DNA of 64,000 nucleotides from Flavobacterium taihuense (lineage in GTDB: Bacteria > Bacteroidota > Bacteroidia > Flavobacteriales > Flavobacteriaceae). Under the pieces are notes generated by a model, which was not told the origin of the DNA, searched no databases, and saw only the letters and a program-made list of their open reading frames with translations. The position numbers were made by a program, and so were the translations under genes. Shown piece after piece: positions 1 through 8,312 of this stretch (position 1 is its first letter; each line of letters opens with the position of its first letter). The DNA lies in NCBI RefSeq assembly GCF_019351435.1, contig NZ_JAHWYN010000015.1, forward strand, positions 1-64,000, read 5' to 3'.

Positions 1-132
1 GCTAGATTAGGAGGCTGGAAAGGTTATCTTTCAGAGAGAAAACCTGGCATCACAACCTTTTGGATTGGTCTTCAAAAATTCGCCGCAATTATGCAAGGCT
101 GGATGCTTTTTAGAGATGTGTCCAGACGGTAG
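1..132 (+). CDS. IS4-type transposase, C-terminal fragment (cut by window edge)
   Basis: Frame 1 is open from the first base to a TAG at 130-132, giving 43 residues that begin ARLGGWKGY and continue with KPG and WIGLQKF. This resembles the conserved C-terminal tail of IS4-family DDE transposases (LGGWKGY, PPG, LWRGLQ). The catalytic core would lie left of the window, so I cannot say whether the element is intact. No terminal inverted repeat or target duplication could be identified here. Family assignment rests on this short tail only. Confidence 0.7.
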   Translation, partial: ARLGGWKGYLSERKPGITTFWIGLQKFAAIMQGWMLFRDVSRR

Positions 133-159
133 CGTAAGAGTCGGTTTTTTTATGATTTG

Positions 160-233
160 TCGGGATGACTGGATTCGAACCAGCGACCCCTAGCACCCCA
201 TGCTAGTACGCTACCTGGCTGCGCTACATCCCG
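160..233 (-). tRNA. tRNA-Pro (anticodon GGG)
   Basis: Read on the minus strand this folds as a cloverleaf. The acceptor CGGGATG pairs with CATCCCG, the anticodon stem is CTAGC/GCTAG with loop ATGGGGT (anticodon GGG, reading CCC), and the T arm has GGTTCGAATCC. The discriminator base is A and CCA is not encoded. It lies 27 bp from the transposase stop codon, so the mobile element ends beside a tRNA gene. Confidence 0.93.
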
Positions 234-446
234 AATTTTATTGACTGCAAATATATTTTTTTTCATAAAAAAAATAAAATTTTGATGCATTTATTATATC
301 CAATTCAGAAGTATTAAATTGAGGTTTATTGTATTGAAAATCAATTATTAATATTGTAACTTTATGATTATTTCTTTTTTATTAGAAATTATGATTTGGC
401 TAAACCGAAAACCAAAAGAGCAGGTAAAATCAGTAAACCAGCAATC
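234..446. other. AT-rich intergenic stretch, no gene seen
   Basis: This region between tRNA-Pro and the secreted protein is very AT-rich. I see no ORF of convincing codon use, no RNA fold and no clear repeat. It presumably holds the tRNA-Pro promoter (minus strand) and the promoter of the downstream gene. Confidence 0.5.
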
Positions 447-1091
447 ATGCAAAATAAATTTTTTATTACAATAGTTTTAATGGTTTTTGTGAGTTGGACT
501 AACCTTGTAAATGCTCAACAAACAGAAATGAGCTCTATCAAAATTGGAAAAAGCAGAAGTAATATCCAAAACAATAAAGGATTACCAATCAATGTTACCC
601 AAACCTATTGTACCGTAATCGTAAAATGTATGAATGGTAGCTGTACAATTGATTACGTGAATTCGAAAAGTGCGACAGAAGTTAATAGTTCAAAAGCATT
701 AGAAAAAAGAATGCACAACTCTTTTGTTATTGTTAAAGAACCAAATGCTGTGGCTCAAACCAAAAATGATTTAATCAATTATCAAGATGTTACAACTAAT
801 ATATCGAAAGAAAAAAATCAGGTACAATTAATTAGTGATGTAACTGCAAAGGTAAGCTGTGAAGGAAGAGCAACAACTTTGATAAAATTATTTTCGATTA
901 ATAGCGAATATATTGTGCCTATTGAATGCAAAAAAGGAAAGTGTGATGTCGAACTATATTGGAGTTGGGGAGCTCCAAATTCAGGTAGCATCAAAACCTA
1001 TGCAGGAGGACGTTTTATATTAGAAATGGACAACGGCATTTGTACCGATATGACTATAAATAAGAAAGATATTTCTGGAGCTAAAAATTAA
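447..1091 (+). CDS. secreted Cys-rich hypothetical protein
   Basis: I do not recognise the family. The ATG at 447 starts a clear signal peptide: Lys near the N-terminus, a hydrophobic stretch, then a likely cut after NAQQ near residue 25. An upstream in-frame TTG at 396 would add 17 basic residues and bury the signal, so 447 is preferred. The mature protein is about 190 residues. It contains two similar Cys motifs, C-x4-C at about residues 61-66 (CMNGSC) and 161-166 (CKKGKC), each preceded by hydrophobic beta-like residues. This suggests a duplicated small fold with periplasmic disulfides. The export is well supported, the function is unknown. Confidence 0.65.
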   Translation: MQNKFFITIVLMVFVSWTNLVNAQQTEMSSIKIGKSRSNIQNNKGLPINVTQTYCTVIVKCMNGSCTIDYVNSKSATEVNSSKALEKRMHNSFVIVKEPNAVAQTKNDLINYQDVTTNISKEKNQVQLISDVTAKVSCEGRATTLIKLFSINSEYIVPIECKKGKCDVELYWSWGAPNSGSIKTYAGGRFILEMDNGICTDMTINKKDISGAKN

Positions 1092-1221
1092 AGTCTGGAT
1101 TATTGAAAGAATCATAAATACTGCGGTAGAATTTCTGAAAATGTAATATTAATAAATGAAAAGATTGTATTTTTTTCAGTTCAAACAAAAAACAATATAT
1201 TTGGTGCCAAATTAAAATACA

Positions 1222-2709
1222 ATGGCCAGAATAGAAATTCCAACGCAATTAGAGCAATATTTTCAACAATTTCGTAAGAATATAATAGGAATTGATCAAG
1301 AATTTGAATCTCCTTATGGGCAGCAAAAAATAATCTATACCGATTGGACAGCCAGTGGTCGTTTGTATCGTCCTATCGAAGAGAAATTGATGAATGAATT
1401 TGGTCCTTTTGTTGCCAATACACATACCGAAACGACAGTTTCCGGGACTGCAATGACCAAATCCTATCATCATGCGCGTCACATTATCAAACATCATGTA
1501 AATGCAGATTCGGATGATGTTTTAATTACAGACGGAACAGGAATGACAGGTGTGGTCAATAAATTTCAACGCATATTAGGCTTGAAAGTACCCGAAAATC
1601 TAAAAGATTTTATAAATATTCCAGCAGATAAAAAGCCAATTGTTTTTATTTCACACATGGAGCATCACTCGAATCAAACCTCTTGGTTAGAAACAATAGC
1701 TGATGTGGAAGTAATTCCTGCTACTGATGATGGGCTTTTTAGTTTAGAAAACCTTGCCCTCTTATTGGATAAATATAAAGACAGAACTTATAAAATTGCT
1801 TCTGTTACTTCCTGCTCAAATGTGACAGGAATCAAAACTCCCTATCATCAAGCAGCCAAACTAATGCATCAGCATAATGGGGTGTGTTTTGTCGATTTTG
1901 CCTGTTCGGGTCCTTATGTAAAAATCGACATGCATCCTGAAGATCCAGAATCGTATTTAGATGCTATTTTCTTTTCACCACACAAGTTTTTGGGAGGCCC
2001 GGGAACTTCAGGAGTTTTACTTTTTAATAAAAAATTATACCACAATATGGTTCCGGATTGTCCAGGCGGCGGAACTGTTTCTTGGACAAATCCTTGGGGG
2101 GAACATAAATACATAGATAATATTGAAGATAGAGAAGATGGAGGAACTCCAGGTTTTCTTCAAGTGATCAAAACGGCATTGGCTATCCAGTTGAAAGAGC
2201 AAATGGGAATTGAGAACATACTTAAACGCGAACATGAAATTGTGGAGTATGTTTTTGATTCCCTAGGAAATATTCCGAATATAAAAATTCTTGCAGGTCA
2301 ACATCATGATCGATTGGGAGTGATTTCATTTTTTGTTGAAGATTTACATTTTAATTTAGGTGTGAAATTATTGAATGATAAATTTGGAATTCAAACTCGT
2401 GGTGGGTGTAGTTGTGCTGGGACTTATGGTCATTTTTTGTTGCACGTAGATCAAGAAGCATCCAACAAATTGATAGACGAAATTAGTTTGGGGGATTTAA
2501 TCAGAAAACCGGGTTGGATCAGGATGTCCATCCATCCAACAACCACAACAGCCGAAATTGAATATGTATGCAACAGTATTAAATCGTTGGCCGAAAATCA
2601 TAAAAGTTGGACACTAGACTATGATTATAATAAGGATACCAATGAATTTGTTCATAAAAACGCTAAGGCAATTGAAGATGAATTAGTGCAAGATTGGTTT
2701 TCTTTCTAA
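1222..2709 (+). CDS. class V aminotransferase / cysteine desulfurase-like PLP enzyme
   Basis: This 495-residue protein is a fold-type I PLP enzyme of the aminotransferase class V family. The Schiff-base lysine is visible in SPHKFLGGPG at about K255, and a Cys-containing loop RGGCSCAG lies at residues 394-400, where cysteine desulfurases carry their persulfide Cys. Also visible are a substrate/PLP-binding SHMEHHSN segment and VDFACSGP before the lysine. It is longer than SufS/IscS (about 400 residues), and no suf or isc genes are adjacent, so a housekeeping Fe-S role is not shown. It could be a desulfurase, a selenocysteine lyase or another class V enzyme. It is followed by a strong terminator, so it is probably monocistronic. 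Confidence 0.8.
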   Translation: MARIEIPTQLEQYFQQFRKNIIGIDQEFESPYGQQKIIYTDWTASGRLYRPIEEKLMNEFGPFVANTHTETTVSGTAMTKSYHHARHIIKHHVNADSDDVLITDGTGMTGVVNKFQRILGLKVPENLKDFINIPADKKPIVFISHMEHHSNQTSWLETIADVEVIPATDDGLFSLENLALLLDKYKDRTYKIASVTSCSNVTGIKTPYHQAAKLMHQHNGVCFVDFACSGPYVKIDMHPEDPESYLDAIFFSPHKFLGGPGTSGVLLFNKKLYHNMVPDCPGGGTVSWTNPWGEHKYIDNIEDREDGGTPGFLQVIKTALAIQLKEQMGIENILKREHEIVEYVFDSLGNIPNIKILAGQHHDRLGVISFFVEDLHFNLGVKLLNDKFGIQTRGGCSCAGTYGHFLLHVDQEASNKLIDEISLGDLIRKPGWIRMSIHPTTTTAEIEYVCNSIKSLAENHKSWTLDYDYNKDTNEFVHKNAKAIEDELVQDWFSF

Positions 2710-2740
2710 GCTTCTAACAAGCAGAGTAACTATGATAAAA

Positions 2741-2790
2741 AAACAACACCTTTTTAGAAGTGTTAACATAAAAAAGGTGTTGTTTTTTTT
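2741..2790 (+). terminator. Rho-independent terminator, probably bidirectional
   Basis: The arm AAACAACACCTTTTT (2741-2755) pairs with AAAAAGGTGTTGTTT (2771-2785), followed by a T run. It sits between the convergent aminotransferase and acyltransferase genes and has A/T tracts on both sides. Confidence 0.85.
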
Positions 2791-2802
2791 AAAGCTGCAA
2801 TC

Positions 2803-3681
2803 TCAAATACTATCTCTTTTGTATTTCCATCTTTTGTGTGTCCACAAATAATATTCTGGAGCTTCATAGATTTGTTTTTCTAAAAGTTTCAAGTATTGGT
2901 CTGTAAGATCATAATTTGGAACTTCTTTTGGATGATCTGAAAGAAGTTCTAAAGTTGCTTCATAATAACCTCGCTTTACTTTTTTGGTATTGAGATAAAC
3001 CAAATTCATATCATATCTTTTGGATAGCATTTCCGCTCCTGTATGCACTGGAACTTCTATTCCCATAAATTTTGTCCAATGAAAAGCAGAAGAAGCTCTA
3101 GGCGATTGATCGCTTGCAAAACCATACAAAGACAGAACTTTATTTTTATTGTTTTCAATAATGGTTGGAATCGTTTGTTTGGTCGTAATTAATTTAGCAT
3201 TGAATCTGGAACGTATTCTATGGACTAATTTGTCAAAATAAGGGTTTTTAAGTTGTTTATATATGCCATAACCTATAAAGTCCGAATAGTAATTCATCGA
3301 TATGATCCACTCATAACTAGCATAATGAGAACAGATGACAGCAATACTTTTTCCTTGCTTTTCTAATTCCTTATATACTTCGATGTTTTTAAAAATAAAT
3401 CTTTTACAAATTTCATCTTTGGAAATACTCATGGTTTTTATCATTTCCAGAAACATATCACACATGTGGTGATAGAATTTTTTTTCAATAATCAATCGCT
3501 CTTGATCTGATAAATGAGGTAAGGTCAAGGCAAGATTCTCTCTAACTGTTTTTTTTCTGTATCGAATAACTCGGTATACAAAAAAATACACCAAATCGGA
3601 AAATAAATATAGTAATCGAAAAGGAAGAATTGAAATCACCCAAATTATTGGATAGACTAGCAAATATATAAGGTATTGCAT
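2803..3681 (-). CDS. LpxL/HtrB-like lysophospholipid (lipid A) acyltransferase, copy 1
   Basis: This 292-residue protein belongs to the lauroyl/myristoyl acyltransferase family (LpxL/LpxM). Members add secondary acyl chains to lipid A or act on related lipids at the inner membrane. The N-terminal 35 residues are hydrophobic and could anchor it. The catalytic H-x4-E motif is seen as HYASYE at H119/E124, and the C-terminus ends in YYLWTHKRWK, typical of the family. It is a tandem paralog of the gene at 3782-4651, with nearly the same length and the same motif positions. The two genes are separated by 100 bp on the same strand and may be co-transcribed. In Bacteroidota such proteins can also serve ornithine- or amino-lipid synthesis, so the substrate is open. 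Confidence 0.82.
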   Translation of the reverse strand: MQYLIYLLVYPIIWVISILPFRLLYLFSDLVYFFVYRVIRYRKKTVRENLALTLPHLSDQERLIIEKKFYHHMCDMFLEMIKTMSISKDEICKRFIFKNIEVYKELEKQGKSIAVICSHYASYEWIISMNYYSDFIGYGIYKQLKNPYFDKLVHRIRSRFNAKLITTKQTIPTIIENNKNKVLSLYGFASDQSPRASSAFHWTKFMGIEVPVHTGAEMLSKRYDMNLVYLNTKKVKRGYYEATLELLSDHPKEVPNYDLTDQYLKLLEKQIYEAPEYYLWTHKRWKYKRDSI

Positions 3682-3781
3682 TTATTTAAATTTTTGCAAA
3701 TATAAATAATTTATCGTTTTCTTGAATTGATTGCAGTTTGAGAAATATCACTTTTAATCCGTTACAGATTGCATTAAGAAA

Positions 3782-4651
3782 CTATCTTTTATGTTTCCAT
3801 CTTTTGTGAGTCCACAAATAATATTCTGGAGATTCATATATTTGTTGCTCCACCAATTTCAAAAACCGATCGGTTATCCCGTAATTCGGGACTTCACTGG
3901 CATTTTCTGTTAATACTTCCATTGTGGCTTCATAATAACCACGTTTTATTTTTTTTGTTCTAAGAAAAACTACATTCATATTATACTTTTTAGATAGCAT
4001 TTCCGCACCAGTATGAACTGGAACTTCTATTCCCATGAATTTAGCCCAGTGATGAGCGCTGTTTTCCTTTGGAGATTGATCGCTTGCAAAACCATAAACC
4101 GATAGTTTTTTATTTCTGTTGTTTGTAATGATTGTAGGAATGGTTTCTTTGGTTGTTATTAGAGTGGCATTGAATTTGGAACGAATGGAATGAACTAATT
4201 TATCAAAATAAGGGTTTTTGATTTGTTTGTAAATTCCGTAACCATGAAATTCAGTATAATAATTCATCGACACCACCCATTCGTAACTGGCATAATGTGC
4301 ACACATAATGGCGATACTTTTCTCTTTTTTTTCGAGTTCTTTATAGACTTCAAAATTTTTGAAAACATATCTTTTACATATTTCTTCTTTGGAAATAGTC
4401 ATTGTTTTTATCATTTCCAAGAACATGTCACACATGTGATGATAGAATTTCTTTTCAATAACTAATCTTTCCTTGTCACTTAAATGAGGTAAAGCCAGCG
4501 CAAGATTTGCTCGTACAGTCTTCACTCTATAACCAATAAGTCGGTATGTTATAATGTAAACAAAATCTGAAAACAAATATAATAAAGGGAAAGGAAGCAT
4601 TGAAATACACCATAAAATGGGGTAAATTAACAGATAAATTATGTATTTCAT
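3782..4651 (-). CDS. LpxL/HtrB-like lysophospholipid (lipid A) acyltransferase, copy 2
   Basis: This 289-residue protein is the upstream member of a tandem pair. It aligns with the downstream copy almost without gaps, sharing the KTVR-NLAL-LPHLSD block, HHMCDMFLEMIKTM, and HYASYE with H119/E124 as the catalytic pair. The N-terminal hydrophobic segment suggests inner-membrane attachment. The two copies differ most in the middle loop (ENSAHH versus ASSAFH) and in the C-terminal third, which may reflect different acyl or acceptor preferences. Membership of the lipid A acyltransferase family is clear, but its exact step cannot be read from sequence. Confidence 0.82.
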   Translation of the reverse strand: MKYIIYLLIYPILWCISMLPFPLLYLFSDFVYIITYRLIGYRVKTVRANLALALPHLSDKERLVIEKKFYHHMCDMFLEMIKTMTISKEEICKRYVFKNFEVYKELEKKEKSIAIMCAHYASYEWVVSMNYYTEFHGYGIYKQIKNPYFDKLVHSIRSKFNATLITTKETIPTIITNNRNKKLSVYGFASDQSPKENSAHHWAKFMGIEVPVHTGAEMLSKKYNMNVVFLRTKKIKRGYYEATMEVLTENASEVPNYGITDRFLKLVEQQIYESPEYYLWTHKRWKHKR

Positions 4652-4774
4652 TTTGTAGGTTTTGCCAAAAGTAGTTTATTAAAAAGTAAAATAAGATAGT
4701 TTATGATTTCTTTATTACTACAAATTATAATATTAATTAGATTTACACTAAATTTTAAAAAAAACCTACATTTT

Positions 4775-5413
4775 ATGAATACAATTTTAATTGGAATTAT
4801 TGTTGCTAATGTACTGATAAGTTATAAAGGATTTAATGATCTTTCTTTTTTTAGAAAATATGAGTTTCACGTGGGCAGTATTCGAGCTGGTGATCAAATC
4901 CGAATGGTTTCATCTGGATTTCTGCACGTTGACATGACTCATTTAATATTCAATATGTTGACATTATATTTTTTTGCTCCTGTAGTTTTTGGTTTTTTGG
5001 GTAGTTTTTCATTTGTTATGGTCTATTTCGGTAGTTTGCTTTTTGGTAGTTTACTAACGATGCTTTTTCATAAAGACGATTACAACTATAGAGCCGTAGG
5101 TGCATCTGGTGCGGTAACGGGAGTTTTGTATTCCGCAATATTGCTGCAGCCCGATATGATGTTAGGACTGTTTTTTATTATTCCAATTCCGGCGTATCTG
5201 TTTGGAATTGTCTATTTGCTCTATTCCATTTATGGAATGAGAGCCAAAAATGACAACATTGGTCATACAGCTCATTTTGGAGGTGCTATGGGAGGTTATT
5301 TGATCACTCTTTTAAGAAATCCAGAATTAATACAAGAACATACTTTAATGACTGTTTTATTGGCAATTCCAATTATCATTCTTTTTGCTATGGCCAAAAT
5401 GGGAAAACTTTAA
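4775..5413 (+). CDS. rhomboid-family intramembrane serine protease
   Basis: This 212-residue polytopic membrane protein carries the rhomboid signature. The catalytic Ser lies in GASGAVTG (S111) and the catalytic His in HTAHFGGAMGGYL (H167). A His-Asn pair, HLIFNM, follows the first loop as in other rhomboids. Hydrophobic segments give about six membrane helices. The ATG at 4775 (MNTILIG) is chosen over 4703, because the extra 24 residues look like translated leader and family members start directly with the first helix. It cleaves membrane proteins within the bilayer; the substrate is unknown. The gene diverges from the acyltransferase pair and lies 34 bp before the SIMPL gene, so the two may form one transcript. 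Confidence 0.88.
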   Translation: MNTILIGIIVANVLISYKGFNDLSFFRKYEFHVGSIRAGDQIRMVSSGFLHVDMTHLIFNMLTLYFFAPVVFGFLGSFSFVMVYFGSLLFGSLLTMLFHKDDYNYRAVGASGAVTGVLYSAILLQPDMMLGLFFIIPIPAYLFGIVYLLYSIYGMRAKNDNIGHTAHFGGAMGGYLITLLRNPELIQEHTLMTVLLAIPIIILFAMAKMGKL

Positions 5414-5447
5414 AATTTAATTTTCAATCTTTAAAATCAATATTATT

Positions 5448-6137
5448 ATGAAAAAAACATTTTTGTTCGCTATCTGCCTATTTACTGTTTTGACGTATAG
5501 TCAAGAAATCAAACTAATTTCTCAAATTAATGTTTCAGGCGAAGGCAAAATAAAAGTTGTACCAGATCAGGTTACGATATTAGCCACAGTAGAGACGAAA
5601 GGAACTAATGCTAAAGAAGTAAAAAAAGAAAATGACCAGCAAATGGAGTCTGTTTTGAAATTGGTTAAAAGCATGAACCTAGCACCTGGAGATTTTAAAA
5701 CTAAAAGAGTTTCCTTGAATCCGCAATACGATTATGAAAAAAAGAAACATACTTATAATGGAACACAAACTATTGAGATTCTTTTGCGAGATTTATCAAA
5801 GTATGATGAATTAATGGAAGGTATGGTAGATCAAGGAATAAATAGAATTGAAAGTGTAACTTTTCAGTCTTCAAAATTGGTACAATACCAATCTGATGCT
5901 AGAAAATTAGCGATTAAAGAAGCAAAAATGAAAGCCGAAGATTATGTTTCGGTTTTAGGCCAAAAAGTAGGAGCAGGGATTACTATTACGGATAATTCTC
6001 AAACGTACTATCCGCAACCTGTATATGCAATGAAATCGATGGCAATGGAAGCAGACAGTGCAACTCCAAGACAAACAATGGCTGCAGGGGAAATTGAAAT
6101 TACAGCGAATGTAAGCGTGAGCTTTAAATTGGAATAA
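5448..6137 (+). CDS. SIMPL-domain (DUF541) periplasmic protein
   Basis: This 229-residue protein has a Sec signal peptide (MKKTFLFAICLFTVLTYSQ) and a SIMPL/DUF541 domain across nearly its whole length, including the ISVSGEGKIKVVPDQ-type start (NVSGEGKIKVVPDQ), the KTRRVSL-like KTKRVSL and a final INANVSVSFKLE-like strand. SIMPL proteins (for example BP26 and the E. coli YggE family) form ring-like or channel-like oligomers in the periplasm and are linked to stress, but their biochemical role is not settled. It follows the rhomboid gene closely on the same strand. Confidence 0.85.
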   Translation: MKKTFLFAICLFTVLTYSQEIKLISQINVSGEGKIKVVPDQVTILATVETKGTNAKEVKKENDQQMESVLKLVKSMNLAPGDFKTKRVSLNPQYDYEKKKHTYNGTQTIEILLRDLSKYDELMEGMVDQGINRIESVTFQSSKLVQYQSDARKLAIKEAKMKAEDYVSVLGQKVGAGITITDNSQTYYPQPVYAMKSMAMEADSATPRQTMAAGEIEITANVSVSFKLE

Positions 6138-6155
6138 GGTTTATGATCTTTTATT

Positions 6156-6198
6156 AAATCCTATCTTGTTTTATGAAACGAGATGGGATTTTTTTTTA
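6156..6198 (+). terminator. terminator after the SIMPL gene
   Basis: An imperfect stem, AAATCCTATCTTGTTT against AAACGAGATGGGATTT with G-U pairs, encloses a TATG loop and is followed by a run of T. Confidence 0.75.
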
Positions 6199-6212
6199 TG
6201 AAGATTTAAACA

Positions 6213-6243
6213 TAAAAAAAACGCTTCAATTTCTTGAAGCGTC
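6213..6243 (-). terminator. terminator after tRNA-Tyr (minus strand)
   Basis: On the minus strand GACGCTTCAAGAAATTGAAGCG forms a tight stem followed by a T run, just downstream of tRNA-Tyr. Confidence 0.8.
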
Positions 6244-6247
6244 TTCG

Positions 6248-6328
6248 TGGGGAGAGCAGGATTCGAACCTGCGAAGTTCACACAGCAGATTTACAGTCTG
6301 CCCTCGTTGGCCGCTTGAGTATCTCCCC
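6248..6328 (-). tRNA. tRNA-Tyr (anticodon GUA)
   Basis: On the minus strand the acceptor GGGGAGA pairs with TCTCCCC (discriminator A). The anticodon stem GCAGA/TCTGC closes the loop CTGTAAA, giving anticodon GUA, and the T arm is GCAGGTTCGAATCCTGC. The long variable arm (class II) fits bacterial tRNA-Tyr. A terminator follows directly. Confidence 0.95.
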
Positions 6329-6500
6329 AAGCCTTATTTGGCAACGCTTATTGCGCTATCCGGGTGCAAATATAGAGACTGTTTTTAGTTTTACAAACTT
6401 TTTTTGCACTTTATTTTAGTATTATTTTTAATGCATTGGTATTGAATAAAATAAAAAATCTCCACTAGGGAGATTTTTTATTTTGGAATACTAAAAAGAT

Positions 6501-7661
6501 TTATTTTGCTAAAAGTTCAATGATTTTTGCCTTCAATTCTTCACCTCTTAAATCTTGCGCAACCACATTTCCGGATTGATCAAGAATGAAAGTAGCTGGA
6601 ATAGCTTCAACTTTGTATTGTTTTGCAATGGGATCCTCCCAACCTTTAAGATTAGAAACTTGTGTCCAAGTTAGCTTATCTTTTGCAATAGCTTCTTTCC
6701 ATTTTGCTGCATCTTCATCTAGCGAAACTCCAATTATATTTAACCCTTTAGAATGTAATTCATTATAAATGGCCACAACATTTGGATTTTCTTTTCGACA
6801 AGGACCACACCATGAAGCCCAAAAATCAACAATTGTAACTTTTCCTAAACTTTCTTTTAAGGTAGTGGTTTTACCTTGCGTATTAGGAGCTGAAAAATCA
6901 GTCCTTCATTTAGTAGCAGGAGCAACTGGAGCTGCAGTAGCACCAACAGAAGGGGTTTTCAATTCAGCTAATTTTGTTTTTACAGCTTTTCCTGGTTTAG
7001 AGTTTTTCAATGACTCCTCAAGGCTGTTATACATGCTTTCTATTTTTTTAGAATCTACAGCTGGGTCATTACTCATTCCTTGTATGATTAATACACTGAT
7101 AAAAGATTTTGGATGCGTGTTAGCATAATCCACATATTTAGCTTTAGATGTAGCACCAATTTCAGTTTGAATTTTAGTGTACTCTTTCATTAAACCATTG
7201 ATAGTTGCAGTATCTTTAGTTTGTTGAGCCATTTGCATTTTTTGCATGTTAGCTGTTTGAAAATCCATTAAAGGCTTTTGAACTTTAGTTATTTCCTCAT
7301 TGAATTTCACATACTCATCATTATTGTAAGTTCCAGAAATTTTAGACTTTTGGATAGTATCTTTGTTTACAATAATTGTAATATCTCCGTTTTCTAGGAT
7401 AAATGGAATTTTACCTTGAGTTCCTTCTATTTGCAAAGTATGGAAAGTTGGTTCAGTGATTTTCCCTTTGATTTCGAATTTACCATTTTCTATTTTTACT
7501 GTGTCTACAGCAATCAATCCCATACCTTTCTCATCTTGAGTTTCTAGGATTACTGTTTTTCCATTTTCAAATCCAGTCGCAGTTCCTGAGATAGTGTATT
7601 TGTCTTTGCTACAAGAAGTAAGTAAAACTGTAGCAGTAAGAAATAAAATAATTTTTTTCAT
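6501..7661 (-). pseudogene. TlpA-like thiol-disulfide lipoprotein (DUF4369 + thioredoxin) split by an in-frame TGA
   Basis: One continuous reading frame of 387 codons is broken only by a TGA at 6906-6908 (codon 252). The first part has a lipoprotein signal (Cys in LLTSCSK, residue 17) and a DUF4369-type beta domain followed by an Ala/Glu-rich helical part. After the stop the same frame continues as DFSAPNTQGK, then WASWCGPC (C285/C288), then the thioredoxin body to the end, with the cis-Pro motif in AIPATF. Such Bacteroidota proteins reduce periplasmic disulfides. The next GTG or ATG restart (GTG at 6776) lies after the CxxC motif, so reinitiation would lose the active site. It could be a real nonsense mutation, a sequencing or assembly error, or readthrough. 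The C-terminal part is not frameshifted. Confidence 0.82.
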
Positions 7662-7917
7662 TTTTATTAGTTAATTGTTTTTAAGGTTACAAAAGTATCT
7701 AAAATTATAAATTAACAACAACTTTAGTCCCTAAATTTATGTTATAATTTTTTTGGTTTCAAAGTTTATGAAGTCAAGAAAATTGGTGTTTATAATTTCA
7801 TTTTAATTTTTTTAAAAAAAACACTCACTTTTATTTTAATAAAAGAATGTGCCAAAATTTGTTTCAAGTAATTTTTTTAAATAGGCATTGTTTTAAGATT
7901 AATAATGCGGAGTAAAA
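7662..7917. other. AT-rich gap, no gene seen
   Basis: This holds the presumed promoter of the TlpA-like gene on the minus strand and poly-T/poly-A rich sequence. I see no ORF, RNA fold or repeat of note. Confidence 0.4.
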
Positions 7918-8136
7918 TTAGGTTTCGTATTGATGAATGTGAGATTCGATATGCTCAATTTCATTTAGTGTGATTTTTATATCCAGATTTACAGTTCTTA
8001 AGTCTTTATGCAAATTGGAACAAACAGGATTTGACTTTAATTTAAAATCAATTTCAGCTTTTATTTTTTCAAGCGTGTCGATGGTTTTTAGGGCATTTTG
8101 ATATTGCCGCTTGTAGCGATTAATTTGATCATCCAT
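7918..8136 (-). CDS. small coiled-coil hypothetical protein
   Basis: This 72-residue protein is predicted to be almost entirely helical, with heptad-like Leu/Ile spacing (ALKTIDTLEKIKAEIDF, then LDIKITLNEIEHIESHIHQ). It has no signal peptide and no membrane segment. I do not recognise a family. Codon use is like its neighbours and the ORF ends cleanly, which supports a real small gene, but the evidence is limited. Confidence 0.5.
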   Translation of the reverse strand: MDDQINRYKRQYQNALKTIDTLEKIKAEIDFKLKSNPVCSNLHKDLRTVNLDIKITLNEIEHIESHIHQYET

Positions 8137-8262
8137 AGTTTTTAGTTTTGGTTAGGTTAATTTGGGTACGCTAATTTATTAAAAAACTTGTTAAACAAAT
8201 GTTAATCATTATCTATTTTGTATTTTAAACTTTTTACTTAAAATATTTTTAAATTAGACATA

Positions 8263-8293
8263 CAAAAAAAGCACTCTTTTTGGGAGTGCTTTA
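8263..8293 (-). terminator. terminator after the DnaJ-KTSC gene
   Basis: On the minus strand AAAGCACTCCC pairs with GAGTGCTTT (loop AAAAA) and is followed by seven T. It is 20 bp past the stop codon of the DnaJ-KTSC gene. Confidence 0.85.
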
Positions 8294-8312
8294 GTGTTTA
8301 AAATGTTCTAAA

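Noticed and set aside
1249..1497. Antisense ORF inside the aminotransferase gene
   Set aside because: It overlaps a gene with clear PLP-enzyme motifs, and its own product has no recognisable features.
6501..6776. Treating the downstream half of the TlpA-like gene as an independent short thioredoxin gene starting at GTG 6776
   Set aside because: Such a product would lack the CxxC motif (C285/C288 of the unbroken frame) and the N-terminal thioredoxin strand, so a separate functional gene is unlikely.
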